A DNA stretch of 48,846 bases from Abyssisolibacter fermentans. GTDB taxonomy: Bacteria; Bacillota; Clostridia; Tissierellales; MCWD3. Positions 43,970 to 48,846 of the stretch are shown here, one piece after another. Both the position numbers and the translations under genes were made by a program. The notes beneath the pieces are model-generated. The model had not been told where the DNA came from. It worked only from the letters and a program-made list of their open reading frames with translations, and searched no databases. The stretch covers positions 1-48,846 of the forward strand of contig NZ_LOHE01000054.1 in NCBI RefSeq assembly GCF_001559865.1. The letters are read 5' to 3'. How positions within the stretch are numbered: position 1 is the stretch's first letter; each line of letters starts with the position of its first letter.

Positions 43970-44047
43970 TAATTATGGATTTATTTTTGTTTTTAACATC
44001 CATAGCAATTGCAATTATAAAATATTTCTTAAAAAGGAGGAGAAATT

Positions 44048-44161
44048 ATGAAAAAAAGTTTATTAGCTAAGGTAGGCTTACTTGTTGGTACATTTACAGT
44101 AAACTCTATATCTTTGATTCATTCTGAGCAAAAAGAATGCCCAAAAGAATTACTTAAATAA
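44048..44161 (+). CDS. agrD: AgrD-like cyclic autoinducer precursor, 37 aa
   Basis: The peptide has an amphipathic basic-hydrophobic leader (MKKSLLAKVGLLVGTF), a short core and a C-terminal ECPKELLK tail, whose PKEL matches the conserved recognition tail of AgrD. Strong AAAGGAGGAG precedes ATG. It lies directly before agrC and agrB. The only Cys, C31, sits in the tail next to the Pro; counting back by analogy with staphylococcal AgrD places the ring at S22-L-I-H-S26, so a Ser lactone rather than a Cys thiolactone is suggested. The ring position is inferred. Confidence 0.85.
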   Translation: MKKSLLAKVGLLVGTFTVNSISLIHSEQKECPKELLK

Positions 44162-44199
44162 TTTAGGGTAAGGTTTAATATTAATGGTAGGTGATATTT

Positions 44200-45540
44200 A
44201 TGGATTCATATTTTGAATATATTAGTTGTTTAACTGAAAATGTATTATTAATAAGTACTTATTATGCTACTCTGTATAATAAAAAAGTAAATATAGAAAT
44301 TATTATTAAAATTTTTCTTTTTTCTATTTTGAGTTCAATTTTCACTTTTTGGTCTACTTATAATATACCTTTTGGATATCATACATTTGCAGTTACGCTT
44401 TTTATTGTATTTCTTATATCTATATTAGATAGAAAACACTTTTTTTTACCAATATTTAGAACGGTTTTGCTTATTTTTACTTCTTACATATGCTTTGAGA
44501 TATTTTTAATTATTACTATTAAACCTTTCCTAGATGCTTCATTAAGCGAATTTTACTATTTTGTTTCCATATTAGCGAAATTTTTAATTCTTATTTTTAC
44601 ACATGTTTATAATCAAAAATTTAAACTTGCAGATTTCATAAAGAATTTGTCTTTAGTAGATACCTATCTTTTATCTTGTTTATTTATATTAGAGGTTTTA
44701 CTTGTTACAATAAACAGCATTATGAATAAGCAGGAAAATTATATTATTATATATGAAATTCTTTTACTAACATTGTTTTTAGGCTTTGTTATAATTATCT
44801 GTATAAATTTTAAGAAGATAGTGAATCTAGAAAAAGTTAAATCAAAATATGTTCTTCAACAAGAGCATGTACATAATTTAGAATCATTAATAAGCATTGT
44901 TAGAAAAGAAAAGCATGATTTTGCAAATCACATAAATACTGTTTATGCTATATGCTTGCTAAATAAACCTAATAGCGTTGACAGAATTCAAGCTTATTTA
45001 AGTAAAATTGGTTCAGACTTAAAGGTCGGTTATCAGATAAATGATACAGGTAATGATTATTTAGATGGCTTACTTGCTGTTAAAAGTAATGTAGCTTTTG
45101 AAAAAGACATTAACTTTGAAGTTTCTATTGAAGTTTCTATTGACGTATTAGATATTGATGATACTGATTTAATAAGTATTGTAAGTAATATAGTAGATAA
45201 TGGACTTGAAGCGTTATTATCTACTGATATGGAAGATAATAAGGTAATATCTATAGCTACCTATATAGAAGATGACATCTATCACCTATCTATTGCAAAC
45301 AATGGTCCAGTTATAGATGATGAAACTAAAAAGAATATTTTTCAAAGAGGTTTTAGTACTAAGACTCACAAACAAAGTGACCACGGTTATGGTTTATATA
45401 TAGTTAAACAACTTGTCGAAAAGTACCGAGGTACTATTGATGTACTAAGTAATGAATTTGAAACTGAGTTTATGATTAAATTTGAACTAAAGGAGGAAAA
45501 ACTTGGACAGATTCGCTCAATACTTGACAAGGCATATTAA
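44200..45540 (+). CDS. agrC: AgrC-like sensor histidine kinase
   Basis: This protein is the receptor kinase for the AgrD-derived signal. The 446-aa protein has six or seven N-terminal membrane segments (about 1-205) with no large extracellular domain, a coiled linker, and the phosphorylation box of the AgrC type RKEKHDFANHINTVYAI. The GHKL ATPase domain includes SIVSNIVDNGLEALL (N box), SIANNGPVI and the G box QRGFSTKTHKQSDHGYGLYIVKQ, cited as FSTKTHKQSDHGYGLYIV. ATG at 44200 follows TAGGTGA; a GTG nine bases earlier has no spacing. Its last 38 bases overlap agrB. No partner response regulator follows. Confidence 0.93.
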   Translation: MDSYFEYISCLTENVLLISTYYATLYNKKVNIEIIIKIFLFSILSSIFTFWSTYNIPFGYHTFAVTLFIVFLISILDRKHFFLPIFRTVLLIFTSYICFEIFLIITIKPFLDASLSEFYYFVSILAKFLILIFTHVYNQKFKLADFIKNLSLVDTYLLSCLFILEVLLVTINSIMNKQENYIIIYEILLLTLFLGFVIIICINFKKIVNLEKVKSKYVLQQEHVHNLESLISIVRKEKHDFANHINTVYAICLLNKPNSVDRIQAYLSKIGSDLKVGYQINDTGNDYLDGLLAVKSNVAFEKDINFEVSIEVSIDVLDIDDTDLISIVSNIVDNGLEALLSTDMEDNKVISIATYIEDDIYHLSIANNGPVIDDETKKNIFQRGFSTKTHKQSDHGYGLYIVKQLVEKYRGTIDVLSNEFETEFMIKFELKEEKLGQIRSILDKAY

Positions 45541-46057
45541 AAAACAAAATCCAAATTTAAGTGAGATAGAAGTCTTAAAAATACAGTTTGGTTTTGAATG
45601 TCTATTTAATGAACTTTCTAAAACCATTATGTATTTATTTATCTTCTATTTTTTTCATTTGACACAAAATTTAATAGTTGTAATGTTATTCTTTGGTAGT
45701 TTAAGAATTTTTGCAGGTGGTTTACACGCAAGTACATATTGGCGATGTTTCTTTTTAACTCTAGCTATATATTCTACTGCCATAGTTTTGGCAATAAATA
45801 TTGTTCCTAACAATATTTATAAAATAATAATTTTTATACTATGCATAGTTTTATTATATATATATTCTCCTGCTGATCACCCAAATAAACCAATTATCAG
45901 CAATAAAAGAAGGAGAAATATGAAGTATTTATCATTAGTTGTGTTTCCAACACTATTTGTAATAGCATTATTTTTGCCAAGTATACTTTCTAGTACTGCT
46001 ATTTATACACTTTTATTTGAATGTATATCTCTACCATTATCAAAGTATACTATTTAG
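45503..46057 (+). CDS. agrB: AgrB-like membrane endopeptidase
   Basis: AgrB cleaves and cyclises AgrD in the membrane. The 184-aa protein has the family core RIFAGGLHASTYWRC with catalytic H75 and C82, equivalent to H77 and C84 of the staphylococcal enzyme, and about five membrane segments after a charged N-terminus. TTG start is supported by AAAGGAGG; the coding sequence overlaps agrC. The gene is last in a D-C-B order, unlike the B-D-C-A order of staphylococci. A large hairpin terminator follows. Confidence 0.94.
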   Translation: MDRFAQYLTRHIKKQNPNLSEIEVLKIQFGFECLFNELSKTIMYLFIFYFFHLTQNLIVVMLFFGSLRIFAGGLHASTYWRCFFLTLAIYSTAIVLAINIVPNNIYKIIIFILCIVLLYIYSPADHPNKPIISNKRRRNMKYLSLVVFPTLFVIALFLPSILSSTAIYTLLFECISLPLSKYTI

Positions 46058-46061
46058 AATT

Positions 46062-46122
46062 AAGGTACATAAAAAAATGAACTAGTCATAATCTGACTAA
46101 TTTATTTTTTTCATGTACCTTA
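46062..46122 (+). terminator. agr operon terminator
   Basis: AAGGTACAT (46062-46070) pairs with ATGTACCTT (46113-46121), enclosing an inner TAGTCA/TGACTA stem (46083-46099). It lies four bases after the agrB stop; a T-run is inside the structure and T-rich sequence follows. Confidence 0.65.
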
Positions 46123-46206
46123 TGTTCTATTCTCCAATAAATTCACATTAATAGTATATTAGCATATAATATATTATATATTTTGAATATCTGAGGAGGT
46201 TAAAGA

Positions 46207-46317
46207 ATGTCTGATATAAAAGGTCTTTTTAGTGGATTGTCGGATTGTTGTAATGGTAGTTCATTATTATTTTTCTTCTTATTATTAGTTATTATTTTTT
46301 GTAATTGTTATTATTAG
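46207..46317 (+). CDS. Tiny Cys-containing membrane peptide, 36 aa
   Basis: ATG at 46207 follows GAGGAGG. The peptide has a polar start with MSDIKGLFSGLSDCC, a 12-15-residue hydrophobic helix (SLLFFFLLLVIIF) and a CNCYY end. Small single-span proteins of this build with Cys pairs flanking a Phe/Leu/Ile core are frequent in clostridia and may be related to the tiny spore-associated YjcZ-like type, but I cannot assign a family. It lies after the agr terminator and is followed by its own hairpin at 46336-46370, so it is probably expressed on its own. Confidence 0.65.
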   Translation: MSDIKGLFSGLSDCCNGSSLLFFFLLLVIIFCNCYY

Positions 46318-46330
46318 AACTAAAAATTCT

Positions 46331-46371
46331 AAAAAGGGGTATATAAAAACGTTGTGTTTTAATATACCCCT
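46331..46371. terminator. Bidirectional terminator between microprotein and glnS
   Basis: GGGGTATAT (46336-46344) pairs with ATATACCCC (46362-46370). On the minus strand it is followed by TTTTTAG, making it a strong glnS terminator; on the plus strand TAATATATTT follows. Confidence 0.8.
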
Positions 46372-46378
46372 AATATAT

Positions 46379-48043
46379 TTATTTCTTATTCTTTATTTTT
46401 TTCCATTTATCTTTTAATGATACTATCCTGTTATAAACTGCTTTTTCTCCAGCTTTATCACAAATGAAGAAACCATGTCTCATAAACTGATACCTTTCAC
46501 CAGCTTTTACATCTTTCATTGATTCTTCTATATAGCAATTTTTTAATATTTTAAGCGAATTTTCATTTATTATATTTTCTCCTGCTTCATCTTCTAACAT
46601 AAGATGATCATATAACCTAACTTCAGATTTAAGACTATGCTTTGCTGATACCCAATGGAGTGTCCCTTTAACTTTTCTACCAGTAAATCCAGTACCACTT
46701 TTAGTTTCTGGGTCATAAGTACATCGTAGCTCTATGACATTTCCATTTTCATCTTTGATCACTTCTTCACATTTTATAAAATATGCATGTTTCAGTCTAA
46801 CTTCATTTCCTGGATAAAGCCTAAAAAATTTCTTTGGCGGCTTCTCCATAAAATCTTCTCTATCAATATATATTTCTCTAGCAAAAGGTATTTTTCTCTT
46901 TCCTAGTTCAGAATTAGTTCTACTATTATCTGCATCTAAGTATTCAACCTCTCCTTCAGGATAATTTGTTATTATTATCTTTAGGGGGTTTAAAACTGCC
47001 ATTGTAGTCCTTGTAGTATCTTTTAAATCTTCTCTAATACAATGTTCTAATATTGATATATCTACAAGGCTATTGCTTTTAGCAACTCCAATTTTTTCAC
47101 AGAAATTTTTTATAGCTTCAGGAGTATATCCTCTTCTTCTTAATCCAGAAATAGTAGGCATTCTAGGATCATCCCATCCTTCTACCACTTCCTGCTCAAC
47201 CAAATTTCTTAAATGTCTTTTACTCATTATTGTATTTGTTAAATTTAGTCTAGCAAATTCTATTTGTTTTGGAGGATTTTCTATTTCAAGCTCTTTTAAA
47301 AACCAATCATATAATGGTCTATGATCTTCAAATTCTAAAGTACAAATAGAATGTGTTATATTTTCAAGTGCATCTGACAATGGATGTGCAAAATCATACA
47401 TTGGATATATACACCATTCTTCACCTGTACGATGATGTTCTACTTTAGCTATACGATATATTACAGGGTCTCTCATGTTTATGTTTGGAGCAGCCATATC
47501 TATTTTAGCTCTTAAAACTTTCTCACCATCACCATAAACACCATTCTTCATCTCTTCAAACAATTTTAAATTTTCTTCTATAGTTCTTTTCCTATATGGA
47601 CTTTCCTTGCCTGGCTTTTCATAATTTCCTCTGAATTCTCTAATTTCATCTGCACTTAAATCACAAACAAATGCTTTCCCCTTTTTTATAAGCTTGACCG
47701 CATACTCATATAGCTTTTCAAAGTAATCAGAAGCATAATACTTTCTATCTTCCCAATCAAAACCTAACCATTTTATATCCTCTTGTATAGAATCTACATA
47801 CTCCGTATCTTCCTTTACTGGATTAGTATCATCAAATCTCAAATTACAAGGAGCATCATATTCCTTAGCTAAACCAAAATTTAAGCATATTGACTTAGCA
47901 TGTCCTATATGTAAATATCCATTTGGTTCAGGCGGAAATCTTGTATGAATTTTTTTGTCTAATAAGTATCCTTCTAAATCTTTATTTATAATATTTTTAA
48001 TAAAGTTAGATGGAATTTTAGATTTATCATTATTATTTTCCAT
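46379..48043 (-). CDS. glnS: Glutaminyl-tRNA synthetase
   Basis: GlnRS charges tRNA-Gln with glutamine. The 554-aa class I synthetase has HIGH in the form HIGH at 45-48 ([14 protein letters not shown]), [11 protein letters not shown], and the KMSKS equivalent IMSKRHL near residue 270. The C-terminal anticodon-binding beta-barrel has [11 protein letters not shown]. Direct GlnRS is uncommon in Firmicutes, which usually use the GatCAB route, but many clostridia have it, probably by old transfer. ATG follows AAGGAAGG. No T-box leader is seen upstream. Confidence 0.97.
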   Translation of the reverse strand: MENNNDKSKIPSNFIKNIINKDLEGYLLDKKIHTRFPPEPNGYLHIGHAKSICLNFGLAKEYDAPCNLRFDDTNPVKEDTEYVDSIQEDIKWLGFDWEDRKYYASDYFEKLYEYAVKLIKKGKAFVCDLSADEIREFRGNYEKPGKESPYRKRTIEENLKLFEEMKNGVYGDGEKVLRAKIDMAAPNINMRDPVIYRIAKVEHHRTGEEWCIYPMYDFAHPLSDALENITHSICTLEFEDHRPLYDWFLKELEIENPPKQIEFARLNLTNTIMSKRHLRNLVEQEVVEGWDDPRMPTISGLRRRGYTPEAIKNFCEKIGVAKSNSLVDISILEHCIREDLKDTTRTTMAVLNPLKIIITNYPEGEVEYLDADNSRTNSELGKRKIPFAREIYIDREDFMEKPPKKFFRLYPGNEVRLKHAYFIKCEEVIKDENGNVIELRCTYDPETKSGTGFTGRKVKGTLHWVSAKHSLKSEVRLYDHLMLEDEAGENIINENSLKILKNCYIEESMKDVKAGERYQFMRHGFFICDKAGEKAVYNRIVSLKDKWKKIKNKK

Positions 48044-48221
48044 ATAATTATCCTTCCTTCCTAGTTAATACTCATTATTTAATGGTATCATATAATAACG
48101 TCTATTTCAATTTTTAGCAGTAAAAAATTTATGCTTTCTATTATATTTTTATCACATTTATGCATTTATATAACATTGATTATCAAATGAGTAATTTAAT
48201 AGCTTTAATTTTATATATTTA

Positions 48222-48653
48222 CTAGAATGATTCACTCTCATACCAAAAAACTATATCATCATCATTACTTGATTTTCCTTTAGTTGTCTTATAAAGATTT
48301 ATAGCTGGTATATTTGATTTTCTTGTAATAAGAAACATCTTGCACAAATTTTTTCTCTTGCATATTTGTTTTAATTCATACATTATTTTTTTCCCAATAC
48401 CCTGTCTTCTATATTCAGATAATACATCCACTTCATGTACATACATCATATTATTTTGATTATCATATCTCTGTAATTCATATCCTAAAATAAATCCTAC
48501 GATTTTGTCATCATTTAAACATGCAACTAAATAGTTCTTTTTATCATTTAAGAATTTAATAGCATTGTCACCTGTTATTTTTTCTGACCTAAAATTTTCT
48601 AGCATATCAATAACTTTTTCAGCATCACCTATATTAAGCCTTCTTACCTCCAT
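48222..48653 (-). CDS. GNAT family N-acetyltransferase
   Basis: The 143-aa protein has the GNAT pattern: MEVRRLNIGDAEKVIDML start, YLVACLNDDKIVGFILGYEL, then YVHEVDVLSEYRRQGIGKKI with the acetyl-CoA-binding RRQGIG loop, and NIPAINLYKTTKG plus an acidic DDDIVFWYE end. The EVDVL..R.G.G..L and DD.VFWY-type tail resemble the AAC(3)-I aminoglycoside acetyltransferase branch, but activity on such drugs cannot be claimed. ATG at 48651-48653 is chosen because GGAGAG lies seven bases upstream; an earlier start ten codons up has a weaker site. Confidence 0.88.
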   Translation of the reverse strand: MEVRRLNIGDAEKVIDMLENFRSEKITGDNAIKFLNDKKNYLVACLNDDKIVGFILGYELQRYDNQNNMMYVHEVDVLSEYRRQGIGKKIMYELKQICKRKNLCKMFLITRKSNIPAINLYKTTKGKSSNDDDIVFWYESESF

Positions 48654-48750
48654 AAGTATTCTCTCCCATCTAAATTTAATCAATTATATAGTTATTTCAT
48701 CTAATTATATTAAACCCAGATTATTCATAGAAAATTAAATACTATACTGC

Positions 48751-48846
48751 ATCTTTCTCATTAGAAGATGTCCATTAAATCCTCGACATACCAACTCAGT
48801 ATGCCTTCGAATTCACTGAAAACTTCTAATTCAGAAACTTACAGCA
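48751..48846 (-). repeat. Long dispersed repeat, copy E2 (inverted relative to E1)
   Basis: The reverse complement of this stretch matches 124-220: it shares TGCTGTAAGTTTCTG, TCGAAGGCATACTGAGTTGG and TTTAATGGACAT, with differences elsewhere. It continues to the edge of the window and may extend beyond. Confidence 0.8.

Larger units (their letters stand above)
43353..44047. other. Divergent intergenic region between pilB and agrD
   Basis: This 695-base AT-rich region carries the promoters of both operons, a perfect 20-bp palindrome at 43414-43433 and a leader hairpin upstream of agrD. A 15-codon ORF (43457-43504, minus) with a GAGGT ribosome site precedes pilB. I do not see a c-di-GMP riboswitch, although these control pilus operons in some clostridia. 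Confidence 0.6.

Noticed and set aside
48044-48221. T-box leader or clear promoter for glnS
   Set aside because: The region is short and AT-rich; no T-box sequence or well-spaced promoter pair was seen.

Overview
The window is AT-rich chromosomal DNA from an endospore-forming clostridium-like Firmicute. The evidence is spo0A, spoIVB, a complete spoIIIA operon, an alpha/beta-type small acid-soluble spore protein, and the clostridial combination of a type IV pilus operon with an agr-type quorum-sensing locus. I cannot name the genus from sequence alone.

Layout. (1) 1-3770 is accessory. It holds the 3' tail of an unidentified gene, a secreted orphan protein, a short spore protein gene missed by ordinary length cut-offs, a DUF898 membrane protein, two small prophage-tail-like genes (one a probable remnant), and two paralogous short Cys-containing peptide ORFs that share leader and terminator sequence; one of them is frameshifted. 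(2) 3777-23952 is one long minus-strand sporulation, housekeeping and isoprenoid block. In transcription order it reads spoIIIAA-AB-AC-AD-AE-AF-AG-AH, Asp23, nusB, a TsaD-like paralogue, xseA, xseB, ispA, OLE RNA, oapA, dxs, tlyA, argR, recN, spoIVB, spo0A. The roughly 600-nt GC-rich island between ispA and the membrane protein gene is best explained as the large non-coding OLE RNA, with its own sigma-A-type promoter and an intrinsic terminator. spo0A has a very good sigma-H promoter with an overlapping 0A box. (3) 24101-27305 holds a GNAT acetyltransferase, an acidic CD1247-like protein, efp, aroQ and aroK. (4) 27397-43352 is a complete type IV pilus operon on the minus strand: pilB, pilT, pilC, pilA, pilD, pilM, pilN, pilO, then minor pilins, a 1.28-kaa VWA/DUF6273 protein resembling a tip adhesin, and two more prepilins; it runs on into aroK-aroQ-efp. 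(5) 44048-46057 is a plus-strand agrD-agrC-agrB locus with a strong extended -10 promoter and no agrA nearby. A tiny Cys-rich membrane peptide follows. (6) 46379-48653 carries glnS and another GNAT acetyltransferase.

How the parts fit together. The spore genes cover the master regulator, the forespore signalling protease and the SpoIIIA channel. The dxs, ispA, OLE RNA and oapA genes link isoprenoid precursor synthesis to a membrane ribonucleoprotein. The pilus operon encodes motor, platform, alignment proteins, major and minor pilins and a putative adhesive tip.

Non-genic structure is prominent. There is a dispersed hairpin repeat in at least six places, one of which forms the spoIVB terminator. 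Two long inverted-repeat elements sit in spoIIIA intercistronic gaps, one apparently carrying a nested copy of the first repeat. A roughly 96-bp repeat lies in inverted orientation at the two extreme ends of the window. No tRNA, rRNA, CRISPR array or intact insertion sequence was seen.
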